Source: Strigamia acuminata
Taxonomy: Eukaryota > Arthropoda > Chilopoda > Geophilomorpha > Linotaeniidae
Direction of reading: 5' to 3'
NCBI GenBank assembly: GCA_949358305.1
Contig: OX442323.1
Span: 1,614,001-1,674,000 of the forward strand
Length of the DNA stretch: 60,000 bases
The notes under the pieces were generated by a model. That model had not been told where the DNA came from and made no database searches. It saw only the letters and a list, made by a program, of their open reading frames with translations. Shown piece by piece: positions 40,801 to 49,431 of the stretch; the first letter of the stretch is position 1, and every line of letters starts with the position of its first letter. Position numbers and translations under genes: made by a program.

Positions 40801-42072
40801 GTGAAGTGTGTTTATGTATCGTTGCACGAAATAGAGAGATAAAAAAGAAGAAGAGAGAACAAGTTTGCCCTGGGTTAAGTGCAAATCGAAATCAAACTTA
40901 AAGCGAACCAAACAGATAAATAAATAAATAATTCAATCCTAAACAAACTCCGATTGATTCATACAAATAAAACAAAATGAATTTGTAGCATTTGGAATTT
41001 TTTCTGACATTTTTTGAGCTCGATAAAAGTTTTTGACGTTCTGGTTTGAGGTTAAAGGGTATTTGACGTGTTTGCGTTTCAGTGTTTGTGACAAATGATG
41101 GTGCCGTCAAGAATGTGTCTCACCTTTGGGTTCTGGATGGGTTGAGGAATCAAAATGCGTAATTAAAAGCCAGTTTGAGAAAATGCAGAACAGATTGCAA
41201 TGATAGAATGTCACGCGTGAAATATCCCCATATCCATCACGCGGGCCGCCAGATAACGGTGCAAGTAAGAGCATTTCACTCCGCTCATAAATTATTCCTT
41301 GCCGACCTCATTTGTCTTGCTTTATCTCGGATTCCACCCCCAACCCATCTCCAAGCCCCCAACCCCTCTTTGCAACAATGCCACTTTTAATTCCATATCA
41401 AATGAAGATTATTATTAAATATTAATTTCTTGTGTTTAGCTTTTTTTGCTTGTTTGTTTGTTTTCTCTTTCTTTCTTTCTTTCCTTCTTTCTATCTTTCT
41501 TATTACCACCAACCGAGCCGAGCGAAAGCGAAATAATTTCTGGCTATTATTCAGAATTATCATTGAGATTAAGTAAACGAATCTGAATGCAGGCCGACTT
41601 ACTTGTCTTTTGCGCCGTATAATTATGCTATTTGTATCGACAAACGAGGTGAACTTGACAATCAATTAAAGCTTAATGATGGCTGCGTAATGCAGCAAAG
41701 CGGCTGCGCATTAATTGATATAAATAAATAATAATAATAATAATAACACCGAGGGATGCCTGCATTCTAATTTTTAGATTCCCTGTCTCAGGAGTTGGAA
41801 ATGGACCGAAATGGACGATCAGAATCTGAACGAAAACTCCAAGGTAAGGTACGCAATGCCATTTATTTATTTATTTAATTATTGATTGGTATATTTACAC
41901 GTATCCCTCGCATTACGCAATTAACAGGGGTGCCGTTTAATTGAAAAACGAATAATTGTTGTTAAAAGTAATTTGTTCATTTACATTAACCTTCAATTGA
42001 GAAGTAAGACAACACGGGAATTGCTTTACGGCGAAAAGGCGTTACGTGGAGGGATACCTGTATTTATTTTTA

Positions 42073-42103
<31 letters not shown>

Positions 42104-44034
42104 GTGTTTCGTGTAATAATGAAAAGTGAATCAGTGATGCATTTGATGATGTTTTAAGAAAGGTCTTAACGTAAGACCATCTAAGGATTAGATCAACATC
42201 TGGCACTAGGCCATGAAAAGAGAGTTTGCGGAGAGGGATCAAATGCGGATTTATCTCGTGTAAATAGTGGAGACGAAGGAAAGGAGAGAGAAAAAAATGT
42301 TAATTGTATGTGTGTCCATTGTGAATGCTAGTCTCTGTCCGGCCAATGAGAATGTCACATCTGTTGAGGGTATGATAAAGCATTAAGTAGACCACAGCCA
42401 CTGTTTTCCTTTTCTATGGATGCTCTTTTGTTCGATGTCTACTCAAGAGTTTTGATCGATAATTATTAGGGTTTGGAAGAAAATTACAAATTACACGTTG
42501 CAAATTGCTATATTTTTATCTTTATTTCAAATAAGTTGCAAATAGTTGATTTTTGAGGAAATATTATTGTGTAAATACAGGACAAGGATATGATTAATTA
42601 GTGGTGGTGGCCATGGCCAGCCAGCCAGCGAGCTTCTTTTCTTTGTTTTCACTTTGAGTCATGGGTGTAAGCAAGTTAACAAAAGAGTGAAGCTCGAGTC
42701 AACATTTGCTGCCTGGTTAAGATAATATACGAAACGAACATATCAAATTACCTTCATTTTCTTCCTACTGTTATTCTTTGGCCACTTTTTTCCTTCTATT
42801 TTAAGAGTTTTTTATTTTTATTTTAAATCGATTCGAGGATGATTAAAATTAAAATTAAAATTAATTTATTAAAATAATAAAGCGAGGTCTAAGTGTTAAA
42901 TGAAATTATTTGTGCCATTTGAAAAATGCGACGTCTGTGTGCGATGAGAGACGGTTTCTGCATCAACTTCTCAGCACGAGATCATTATTGTTTTATTAAA
43001 AACATAAATTTTTCAAATGAAGATGAAAATGAAAAAAAATAAAGAAATTTTTTTCTCTTCCACTTTTCTTTTCCCCCTCTGCTGAGACTCGAGACAGTTT
43101 AATACCCTCACTAAGATGGGGTAATTTTAGCTTTACCCCCTTCGCCCTTTTTTCTGTCTATTTCTTTCTTTCTTTCTTTCTTTCTTTCTAACCTAAATGG
43201 TTTTTATGTTGTTAATGAAACTAAGACGGAAAAGAGGGAAAAGAGTTTTGAGAAGTTGTGTGGCCAATTTAGCAAAAGGAGATCACACTTTTGGCTGCAG
43301 TCGAGTGGTTAGCTTAAATGTTGCAACTTCCACACTTGGGGGTGCAATAAGAATTTGTGCGAGAGCAGTGGACGATGGCCAATTGTGGTGAAGGATCTTG
43401 GCCTTAATGTGGGGCGTTTTGAGCCCATTTTGAGGCTTAGACGAGGGTCTCGTAAAAGTGACCGCACAACGGGAGGCGCCCATCACGCGCGCAGCGAGAC
43501 ACACGGTGAACATGCAAGCAGATGGACAAAAGCACGTGTTAACTCGAGTGCCGGCGTTAAAAATGAACGAAAGAATATATTTTTTTTTTATTTAATTTTT
43601 TTTTATTTTTTTAAATGTTGGGGTTAGAGTTTGCATGACGGGATGTCGGAATGATAGAATGATAGAATGGGGTAAATGTGGTGGAGTTGAGTTGGGCGTG
43701 CTAAATTCTCGTTTAGAGTAGAGAGAGATGAATGTTTTGTTCGCTTCCCGTATCCGCCGCTTCGTTGTTCGGTTGCGTATAAAAGCTTTGTTTACCAAAC
43801 TTTTCTCTCGAGATTTATTATCGTCTCAGTGAAATTACACGGGGAATTTATATTAGAAAATTTGCAAGCAAGCTAAGCAGCGAGCCAGTGAGCTAACTCA
43901 GCCAGTGAGCCAGCCAACTGGCGTTGTAACTCATTTTTCTTTCTAATCTGGATGATTTTATTGATTCGAATTTGATAATTGCAGATTCCAGAATGTTCTA
44001 TAAAAATTCAGTCCTCTTCACCTCGGCCACTTAA
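6720..44034 (+). CDS. dac: dachshund (dac/DACH) gene, 3' part, nine chained exons
   Basis: This is the C-terminal part of a dachshund-family protein, a Ski/Sno/Dac nuclear transcriptional cofactor of the retinal-determination and limb-patterning network. Exons: 6720-6785, 7610-7832, 25791-25873, 26030-26197, 26260-26466, 33235-33318, 39676-39816, 41778-41843, 43985-44034. Every junction has AG/GT and the split codons join in frame, giving 361 residues plus TAA. The identification rests on the C-terminal block: motifs such as ETLLRNIQGLLKVAADNAR, LRERELRENLEKQL and QKRLKKE agree with the conserved DACHbox-C (DD2) coiled coil as I recall it from vertebrate DACH and fly Dac. The DACHbox-N domain and the start codon are not in the window and must lie upstream. 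Introns range from 62 bp to about 18 kb. Exon limits are inferred from splice signals and homology, without transcripts; cassette exons in the large introns could be missed. Confidence 0.9.
6786..7609 (+). other. dac intron (824 bp)
   Basis: The intron runs from GTGAGA to AACAG. It is AT-rich and holds no recognisable gene. The 3' end reads AACAG followed directly by GTGAGA, so splicing to 7610 re-creates a donor-like sequence at the junction. Confidence 0.7.
7610..7832 (+). CDS. dac: dac internal exon b (linker before DD2)
   Basis: The exon is 223 bp and encodes the Pro/His/Ala-rich linker with a PLLANGYNHPPTH-type motif, NPMPFMALNHPAH and a SIIKER motif. These resemble the proline-rich central region of DACH proteins (human DACH1 has a similar Leu-Leu-x-Asn-Gly stretch and a VIKER stretch). 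It follows AACAG and ends at AG/GTAAAA, leaving two bases of an Arg codon that the next exon completes. A second acceptor (GTCTAG, 7623-7624) lies 15 bp inside the exon and also keeps the frame, so the true start is 7610 or 7625. Confidence 0.85.
9471..9514. repeat. compound GT-GA microsatellite
   Basis: A GT run (9471-9498) passes directly into a GA run (9498-9514). Confidence 0.9.
9536..10428 (+). other. two adjacent unrecognised open frames
   Basis: Frames of 100 codons (9536-9838) and 180 codons (9886-10428) follow each other in an intron segment that is GC-richer in its first part. The second frame crosses a GA array (9906-9933) that translates as Arg-Glu repeats, and later a T-rich stretch, which argues against a real protein. 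No domain is recognised. They are most likely chance or old repeat remnants. Confidence 0.15.
9906..9933. repeat. GA microsatellite
   Basis: Uninterrupted GA run. Confidence 0.9.
10834..10868. repeat. GA microsatellite
   Basis: Uninterrupted GA run of about 35 bp. Confidence 0.9.
11714..11740. repeat. AAAT microsatellite
   Basis: Tandem AAAT units. Confidence 0.85.
17681..17757 (+). pseudogene. 5S rRNA-like sequence (3' two-thirds of 5S), probable pseudogene
   Basis: The strand reads like eukaryotic 5S rRNA from about position 40 to the end. It has a box-A-like AAGTTAAGCAG (17689-17699), a box-C-like TCAGTACTTGGATGAGTGACC (17712-17732), then CCGGGAACC and CTGT. By eye about 33 of 41 bases match human 5S across the internal promoter. 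A T5 run at 17753-17757 sits where a pol III terminator belongs. The 5' third is not clearly recognisable; a diverged version with an insertion may begin near 17,640. It could be a 5S pseudogene, a divergent gene, or a SINE with a 5S-derived head; no SINE tail was seen. Confidence 0.7.
18236..18265. repeat. ATCT tetranucleotide microsatellite
   Basis: About seven perfect ATCT units. Confidence 0.9.
19953..20023. repeat. TTAA and ATT microsatellites
   Basis: A TTAA array (19953-19975), a short gap, then an ATT array with one interruption (19981-20023). Confidence 0.85.
20261..20310. repeat. CTTTGC hexanucleotide array
   Basis: About eight near-perfect CTTTGC units. Confidence 0.9.
21288..21315. 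repeat. GGCAA pentanucleotide array
   Basis: Five to six AAGGC units in a row. Confidence 0.85.
22855..22932. repeat. polypyrimidine tract
   Basis: About 80 bp of T and C almost without purines on the + strand. Confidence 0.85.
23169..23200. repeat. GA microsatellite
   Basis: Uninterrupted AG run of about 31 bp. Confidence 0.9.
23600..23900. promoter_or_regulatory. cluster of YY1-like motifs
   Basis: Four motifs resembling AAnATGGCNGC or its complement occur within about 270 bp: CAGCCATTTTG (23610-23620), ACAAAATGGCTGCCG (23705-23719), AAATGGACGACG (about 23771-23782) and GCTGCCATCTTGG (23865-23877). A GCATTGTGGG motif lies between the first two, and an 8-bp GTGTGAAG-type repeat follows. 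The function is inferred from motif likeness alone. Confidence 0.3.
25791..25873 (+). CDS. dac: dac internal exon c
   Basis: The exon is 83 bp between TGATTTACAG and G/GTGAGA. Its first base completes the Arg codon left 18 kb upstream. It encodes a charged stretch starting LKEEKSECDRSGVLALDHR and ending in LSQLNG. Phase agrees on both sides. The peptide itself is not a strongly diagnostic Dac motif, so the call leans on position, phase and splice signals. Confidence 0.8.
26030..26197 (+). CDS. dac: dac internal exon d (Ser/Gly-rich and poly-Asp linker)
   Basis: The exon is 168 bp following a 156-bp intron. It encodes a Ser/Gly-rich segment with SSNGHSPVLNLSQ, then two Asp runs (five Asp each) written largely as GAC codons near 26,135-26,190. 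The acidic run precedes DD2. The main acceptor is TTTACGCAG at 26028-26029. A second AG at 26043-26044 (CCTTCAG) would shorten the exon by 15 bp in frame. The donor is CAAG/GTAATT. Confidence 0.87.
26260..26466 (+). CDS. dac: dac internal exon e (start of DACHbox-C)
   Basis: The exon is 207 bp after a 62-bp intron. Its second half contains STETLLRNIQGLLKVAADNA, the start of the conserved DACHbox-C helical domain that mediates protein-protein contacts in Dac/DACH. The first half is a Thr/Ser-rich linker. It ends AAAAG/GTAACG and leaves one base of an Ala codon completed 6.8 kb downstream. This exon and the next three form the best-supported part of the gene. Confidence 0.93.
26513..26547. repeat. 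CTTTT array next to a dac donor
   Basis: Seven TTTTC units starting about 46 bp after the exon end at 26466. Confidence 0.9.
28670..28710. repeat. TTTA microsatellite
   Basis: TTTA units with minor interruptions at the ends. Confidence 0.85.
32472..32519. repeat. AC and GGA microsatellites
   Basis: An AC run (32472-32497) followed closely by GGA units (32500-32519). Confidence 0.9.
33235..33318 (+). CDS. dac: dac internal exon f (DACHbox-C coiled coil)
   Basis: The exon is 84 bp between a pyrimidine-rich acceptor (TTGTGTTGCAG) and AGAG/GTAACG. It encodes the coiled-coil core ELKMEILRERELRENLEKQL followed by MEEQRTR, which closely follows the DACH1 sequence at this point. Charged heptads with few helix breakers indicate a continuous helix with the flanking exons. 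Confidence 0.94.
33353..33395. repeat. 12-bp tandem repeat
   Basis: Between three and four AAATTTAAACGA units lie 35 bp after a dac exon. Confidence 0.85.
34120..34215 (+). promoter_or_regulatory. GC-rich, CpG-dense islet with YY1-like ATG motif
   Basis: AAAGATGGCCGAAGTGAGT is followed by a short GC-dense stretch (GGGCGGGCCGCGGGGCG), unlike the neighbouring intron. AAGATGGCCG resembles the YY1 element found just after some transcription starts. GAA/GTGAGT next to it is donor-like. No continuing exon was found. Confidence 0.25.
35104..35145. repeat. CCCAT array
   Basis: About seven CCCAT units, one imperfect. Confidence 0.85.
37830..37863. repeat. CT microsatellite
   Basis: Uninterrupted CT run of about 34 bp. 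Confidence 0.9.
39676..39816 (+). CDS. dac: dac internal exon g (DACHbox-C coiled coil)
   Basis: The exon is 141 bp after a T-rich acceptor (TTTTTGTTTTAG) and ends AACG/GTAAGA. It encodes YQKRLKKERKGRRRLQEQLE and a further charged helix ending in SSDTLRILN. The order and motif (QKRLKKE...RRLQE...LRILND) match the distal half of DACHbox-C. The basic cluster KKERKGRRR could contribute to nuclear localisation (inference). Confidence 0.94.
39817..41777 (+). other. dac intron (2.0 kb)
   Basis: AT-rich with a TTGG array at 40435-40460. Nothing else recognised. Confidence 0.65.
40435..40460. repeat. TTGG microsatellite
   Basis: Six TTGG units. Confidence 0.85.
41778..41843 (+). CDS. dac: dac internal exon h
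   Basis: The exon is 66 bp between TTTTTAG and CAAG/GTAAGG. It completes the LNDSL motif and encodes SQELEMDRNGRSESERKLQ, equivalent to the conserved LTPEIEADRSGGRTDAER region of DACH1. A 163-bp inverted-repeat element lies 55 bp into the following intron. Confidence 0.92.
41898..42060. mobile_element. short TA-flanked inverted-repeat element (MITE, pogo/Tigger-like ends)
   Basis: The left end reads CACGTATCCCTCGCATTACGC. The right end, reverse-complemented, reads CAGGTATCCCTCCACGTAACGC. The two ends are about 22-bp imperfect terminal inverted repeats. TA lies directly outside both (41896-41897 and 42061-42062), as for Tc1/mariner-superfamily insertions. The CAGGTATCCCTC start recalls pogo/Tigger termini from memory. 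At 163 bp it has no coding capacity and would depend on a transposase elsewhere. Confidence 0.7.
43160..43190. repeat. CTTT microsatellite
   Basis: Seven CTTT units. Confidence 0.85.
43985..44034 (+). CDS. dac: dac terminal exon (C-terminus and stop)
   Basis: The coding part is 50 bp after acceptor ATTGCAG. It encodes DSRMFYKNSVLFTSAT and a TAA at 44032-44034, corresponding to the short DGRLYLKTTVMY-type tail of other Dac proteins, but a few residues longer and more divergent. A longer overlapping frame (to 44,185) exists in a different phase and is not joined by the splice. The exon continues as 3' UTR. Confidence 0.9.
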
Positions 44035-44753
44035 ACCGGCGCCCAGATTCCAAGACCAATCTGACGCTTCTTGCGAGCCCATTTGCAAAAGTGACGAACA
44101 TGCCACCACGACCACAAATTCATCCACAACTGGCACCAATCATCACGCTTTGTCACGTTACTTGTTGTCTCAGTCTTTGTATTAAAAATAAAAGAAAAAA
44201 CAAAACAAACAAAACAAAACGAAACGAGTAGAGGACACCGTTTTTCGACGTCAGTGCAGGAAGAGGAAGAACATAGAAAGAAGGAAAATGTACGGAATCG
44301 ACGTGATGGCTCATGGTGCATGCACATTTTGTTTCATATCACTGGATCTTTGTGTGGGTAACCATTTTTTCTAGTACAACCGTTGACAACCTCCGACAGT
44401 TTTAACTTTTATCACGTTTTTCATTTGATTCGATTCGATTCGATTGAAAAAAGAAAGAAAGAAAGAAAGAAAAATTAAGTGGACTACTGTATGAAAATAA
44501 TGGACGGACGCGGAAATGATGTTTAGTGTTTTCATTTTACAAGATTGCTGGATGGAGTCTTTTTCATTCCTTTTGCCAGGATGATGTCTGATGTGATGAG
44601 AAACTAGATTGGACCAAATGTTGTGTGTGTGTGTGTGTCTACGTCACCCTTAATCGCGCATCAAAGGGTTTAAGAAACTCCATTTTCATTTTACAATCTC
44701 CGAAATTTTCTTTTTCAAATTTTAGCAGTGGAAAAAAAATTAATAATATTAAT

Positions 44754-44755
<2 letters not shown>

Positions 44756-44845
<90 letters not shown>
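44756..44845. repeat. long AAT microsatellite in dac 3' UTR
   Basis: About 90 bp of perfect AAT, the longest simple array in the window. Confidence 0.95.
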
Positions 44846-44846
<1 letters not shown>

Positions 44847-45307
44847 GAGAAAAAAAAATCTTCAAGTCATTGCTTTTGTATGTACCTACCTATTGAATGT
44901 TTTTTCTATTCTAAGCTGTGCTTTTCTCTTTTTTTTGTCTTTAGTTTTTTCTTTTTTATTTAAAAAACTTATTTTTCTCAATGAATCAGGGCTTTTTACT
45001 TCTATTTTGTTTTTGTTTTTTGTTTTTTGTTTTCTTTTTTAGATAATTGTTGATACATGCCGAATAGTAGATGTAAATTGCATCAAACATTCTTAAGGAT
45101 AATGTAAACCAAAGTATATAGTATTTAAAAATTTACTACCTGAAATTGTATGCAAATTTGATCAAGGATAAAGTTTAATTATTTCAATCTTAAGTCTTAT
45201 CTCTGCCATTTTTATTTTTTCTTTCTACCATATCAAGTTTTAAACATAAATATTTTCTTTTTCTTTTTTTTTAAAAAATAAATACATTCAGGTATCAGAC
45301 ATTTTTT

Positions 45308-45310
<3 letters not shown>

Positions 45311-45344
<34 letters not shown>

Positions 45345-45345
45345 A
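45311..45345. repeat. AAAT microsatellite
   Basis: Eight AAAT units within the inferred dac 3' UTR. Confidence 0.85.
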
Positions 45346-45460
45346 AATAATTAATAAATAAAACCTCCCGTGATGCAAACATTTGTAATTTGAAAACAGT
45401 ATCAGTATATCTTTATACATATAAATTATATGCATATAGGCCTATTATATATATAAAAAA

Positions 45461-45461
45461 T

Positions 45462-45493
<32 letters not shown>
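45461..45493. repeat. AT microsatellite
   Basis: An AT run with one ACAT interruption. Confidence 0.85.
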
Positions 45494-46230
45494 GAAAGAG
45501 AGTAACGGGGATTATGTCAAGCTGCACTGTTTTTGCTTAAGAAAGATTGTTATTTAGATTTTAGACTTCTTGGTCGATATTCTAGAAGCACGTTATCAAC
45601 CACCATGTGTGTTTTTATCCCACTTTTGGTACCGTGTAAGAAAAATTGCTCCCTCAAGCTCCTTGTGCCAAAGTTTTTTGACAAATAACAAAAAAAAGTT
45701 CCCTTTACGCATATCTGTCTTCGTAGTTAAATATTGATACTTAATAATTACTTAAAGCCTCTGGTAGAGCGCGGGACCCACTCTATGCAGTGCACTCAGA
45801 GGCGGATTGGAGATTTGTGAGGCTCTGTTAGGGCCCTATTCTGAGAAGAAAAATTCCTAAAAACAACTTACAATTTTTTTTTGTTAATAAATTTGGGTGC
45901 CCTTTTCGCGGAAATCCACTCCTGAGTGCAGGGCGAAATCTGTTGAACTCATTGCAGGAAAAAACGTGACTGAAAATGCAATGGCGCGTTCTGTCAGAGG
46001 GTTTTAACAATAAATTTCATAAATGTAAATAATTTTTAACATTTTAATTTCATTATTCATTATTCATTTTTCTTTATTTCTTTATTTCTTTTATTTTTCT
46101 TCTTCATGTCATAATTTTTTTTCCTTTATTCCCCTCTTGCTGTTTTCTAAACGTGATCAGATTTTTAAATGTATGATTCTCATGGCTTCATATGGTATTT
46201 TTGTATGTGTTTTGTGCCTTTTAGAGAGAA

Positions 46231-46236
46231 AATAAA
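46231..46236 (+). promoter_or_regulatory. candidate polyadenylation signal of dac
   Basis: AATAAA is followed by a T-rich then GT-rich element (46248-46260). The CpG-rich, promoter-like DNA immediately after it fits a gene boundary here. Confidence 0.4.
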
Positions 46237-46269
46237 TGACAACAATTATTTTTTGTGTTTATTTCGGGT

Positions 46270-46600
46270 TATATTCGTCGTTCGGTATACGTTTCTCAGA
46301 TAGTTCCGGTCTGCTGATTGTCGCGGTAATCACGTGACCGTATTCGGCCAATCAAAATCGACGTTTTCGAAGCACCGCGCTGAGTCTATCCGTCGGTGTC
46401 CGCCATGTTTGAGGCCGTTATGGCACAATTCCATCTACATACGTATCAAGTTAGTACTCAATTTCAAGTATTTAACTCGAAATTAATCGCATTTTCTTTT
46501 TCTGTAGGGGGTCACTCGGCCATCTGGAAGCAACGCGATGCAATTTGCGCGCCAAATACGGAAGTGAAAATCTGAAACGTTGAGGTAGCAATTTGGACTT
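46270..46600 (+). promoter_or_regulatory. CpG-rich promoter-like segment with a possible short spliced ORF
   Basis: Directly after the distal dac poly(A) signal the DNA turns CpG-rich. It carries TCACGTGAC (E-box), GGCCAATCAAAA (CCAAT box) and GTCCGCCATGTTTG (YY1-like), in promoter order. The ATG inside the last motif (46405) opens a frame. It runs to a donor CAA/GTTAGT (46450), skips a 58-bp intron with TTTAAC and a pyrimidine-AG end (46507), and continues to TGA at 46565-46567. That gives 34 codons in all. A 62-bp intron in dac shows that introns this short occur in this genome. It may be the 5' end of a neighbouring gene or a non-coding RNA. Confidence 0.4.
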
Positions 46601-47340
46601 TATTTATGCGCAAATTTAAGAAAAGTTTCATCAAGCCGTAATTGAATTTTTGCTCAGAATCGAGATCTAAAAGAGGCATTTAAAAAAAAAAAGGAAGTAA
46701 CATATTTTTTCCCTCCAATTTTCGAAAGAATTCCTCAGGATGTTGGTGTAGACGCCAAATCAATTCGTATCTGCTGTGTTTAACCTAATATACGTAGCAA
46801 AATTTGAAGGAACGGGGGGGCGAGGGGGGAAAAACTGCTAAAACTCAATTACATGTGCTCCCTTGAGTCTATCATTGAAACATGTTTTCCTAGGCGTAAC
46901 TTGAGTTTTCATTTGGAATTCTCAAAGCATTTTGAATTTTTTTTTTCCCTTTTTCTTTTTATACTTTTTCCCCCCCTCTCTTTTTATTTTTTCAATGTAA
47001 TGACGCGTGGAATTACACGAGCTCTGCTTGCCTGCATTACAACTCAATCCAAACAGTTGATTACCTTCTCTTTTGCCTCACAGCAGGAGAATTCATATCG
47101 GCTGTGATTAATTCGACTTTCCATTAATCAACTTATTGGATTTTTTTTTTACCGGACATAAAAACGTAGCAAATCTTTTTAAATATTTTTTCCGCCTTGT
47201 TATATTCCAATTTCAAATTTTTCACTAAAAAACAGCAAGAAGAAAAATCAATCTTTTTTTATTTGCAAGAAATTTTAACTTAATTCGAAGTAATCATGGT
47301 GGAAGGAAGAATTTCAAACGTGCGTTGTATTTTTTTTCGA

Positions 47341-47372
47341 TGGGTGGTGGTGGTTGGGTTGGGGGGTGGGGG
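47341..47372 (+). other. G-rich run with G-quadruplex potential
   Basis: Successive GGTGGTGG and GGGTTGGGGGGTGGGGG blocks offer four or more G tracts on the + strand within about 32 bp. Confidence 0.4.
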
Positions 47373-49260
47373 AGAGATAGCCTTGAATATTAATCTCCCC
47401 TGTTGCTAATAAAAGATGGACGGTTCTTTTCTGAGCGAATAATTAAAACACCACATGATGCAAGTGATTACGGCCAAATAAGACGAGTTTATGACTCACT
47501 AAAGCCTAGCTTCATTTTTATGGCGTGGCTTTTTGATTAAGAAAAGTAATTCATTTTCCTCTTTTAGTTGTTTAAAAAAAAAATAAAAAAAATGTCTGTC
47601 CATCACACGAATTATTCGTGCGGGAAAACAAACAGCAAATTGGTGCGCACCTTCGACGCCTTCCTTCATCACGAGATTACGAATTTATTATATTAATTTC
47701 CAAGTATTACAGCCGGATGCCAAGTAATAATTTCCTTTTTGGTGCACGTAACCAGGTAACGGTAACGGTATCGCTTTTGTCGTTGTCGACGTATCGATAA
47801 CGCATGCAGTAATTATTATTATTAAGGATAATTATTATCAAAATAGACGTGTGAAATATTTAGAAGTATTTATAAGTTGAAAATTGATGAATGTCATCAA
47901 TGTTAACGATATAACGAGGAGTGCAGGAAAAACGCTTGAGTTTACACGGTTTTTGTTCGGGGGTTCTTTATTTGAAATTAGTCAAGGGTAGGTAGAGGTT
48001 AAAAAAGCGATGGAGCTTAATGTCTCATCTGTCATTAAGAGGTACAATTTGAATGCAGTTCGAGTCAAACTCTGAATCGAGTGGTGGGGTTATTAAAGAC
48101 GAAAGGAAAGGAAAGAGAAGGAAAGGGAAGGGAAAGGGATGGGTGCCGAGCGGAGCAGTTGAAATAAGAGAAGGCAATTAATTAAGAGGGGGTGCACCTT
48201 GCAATTATGCTAATTTCACAGGGTTGTAAATTTCACCTGCGATGTCATTTCAAAGTTGAAATCTCTTTGCCATGCAGCGAAGCCAAATGTTTGCCAACTT
48301 GATAGCCGAAATGGAGTCGAGTTAATTTGATGAAACATAACAAGTGAGTTGAGTTATATACTTGCATCTTGTTTTCCAATTGCCTCGTTCCGGCCCGCGA
48401 CTGATCAACACTATTGAGAATCATTCGAACATGAAATGATCCCTTTGGAGAAGAGGAGGAAAAAAATTATTGGTGCTTTGTGGCTCTAGAAATTATGGTG
48501 TTTACAACATGGTGAACTTGCCATTGGGGTGTAGTTTAGAGTTCACATCTCATTTGCTGATGAAAAGATTAGAAGGATGCAGGAAGGAGGAGAGAGAGAG
48601 AGAGAGAGAAGTTATGCACTTAAAAATGATGAAGATAGAAAAGAAGGAAGAAGGAAAAAGGAAAGAAAAAAAGAAAAAAAAGAAAAAAAAACGGCGTGTT
48701 AAGTCATGTGATAAAGTGTTAGAAACATCAATTTGTTTTAATTTTTTTTGTCCCACCATGTGTTAGATTAATTCTACTCTTTTTTTTTGCCTTCGAATTT
48801 TCAATTTTTTTCTTACCTTGGCTTTAAAATTAATCAGCAAGTCAACTGCTAATGACAATCGTAGTAATTAGACTTGACTTTAATTAACATAGAAAAAATT
48901 CGGTTTTATACGGAATTTAAATATTAGAGAAAAAAAATCGAGAGGGGCGGGGGAAAAAAGGGGACAATTTTGCACAAGTTGAAATTTGATTACAAATTAA
49001 CACTTTGACGTGTAATTTGCTCGCGAGTCGCAAACAAGATTGCAGTTTGTTTCTCTTCTTTTTGTGGTCGTGTCACGAGTGGTCCTGGTGGAAATTAGAG
49101 AAAATTTTGCAAAGGATTTTTTTTTAAAATTATTTTTAATTATTTTTAAAATTTTTTATTGTATGTGGATTCGTGATAATAATATCCTGTCGCTGTCGAC
49201 GTCGACGGGAACTTGTTGCTCGCGCCGGCAATTGGTAGGCGGGTGTGTGGGAGAGGGGAA

Positions 49261-49431
49261 ATGGATCTATTTCTCGCGTGGCTTGCAATCGGCTTCACAT
49301 GTGCTTCGCTGGCTTTCCACGCCATGATTGTGACATTTGTTCGATTCGAGCACGGAAACCCACATTCCGATGGCGCTACTACACCTGGTGGCCGATTTGA
49401 AAATGAAATCGTTTTTTATTTCTATTATTAG
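49261..49431 (+). CDS. possible small membrane-protein ORF (hypothetical)
   Basis: There are 56 codons from an ATG in a favourable context (GGGGAAATGG) to TAG. The peptide begins MDLFLAWLAIGFTCASLAFH and would form one long hydrophobic helix (residues about 3-27), followed by a polar, Gly-containing tail. The segment is more CpG-rich than its surroundings. No family is recognised and no transcript evidence is available, so it may be chance. Confidence 0.2.
   Translation: MDLFLAWLAIGFTCASLAFHAMIVTFVRFEHGNPHSDGATTPGGRFENEIVFYFYY

Larger units (their letters stand above)
41844..43984 (+). other. dac intron (2.1 kb)
   Basis: Contains the 163-bp inverted-repeat element at 41898-42060 and a CTTT array at 43160-43190. 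No other feature recognised. Confidence 0.65.
44035..46260 (+). other. dac: dac 3' UTR (extent inferred)
   Basis: This follows the dac stop and has no coding signal. It contains a roughly 90-bp AAT array, an AAAT array, an AT array and several AATAAA hexamers. A proximal candidate poly(A) signal is at 44187-44192. The best distal one is AATAAA at 46231-46236, followed within about 12 bases by a T/GT-rich stretch, as expected for a cleavage site. The end point is inference. Confidence 0.4.

Noticed and set aside
43979-44185. Longer reading of the last dac exon in another frame
   Set aside because: It does not match the phase of the upstream donor; the in-phase frame gives a Dac-like tail and stops at 44034.
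48550-48766. Overlapping Lys/Glu-rich and Phe-rich frames
   Set aside because: Both are translations of GA and A-rich tracts on opposite strands.
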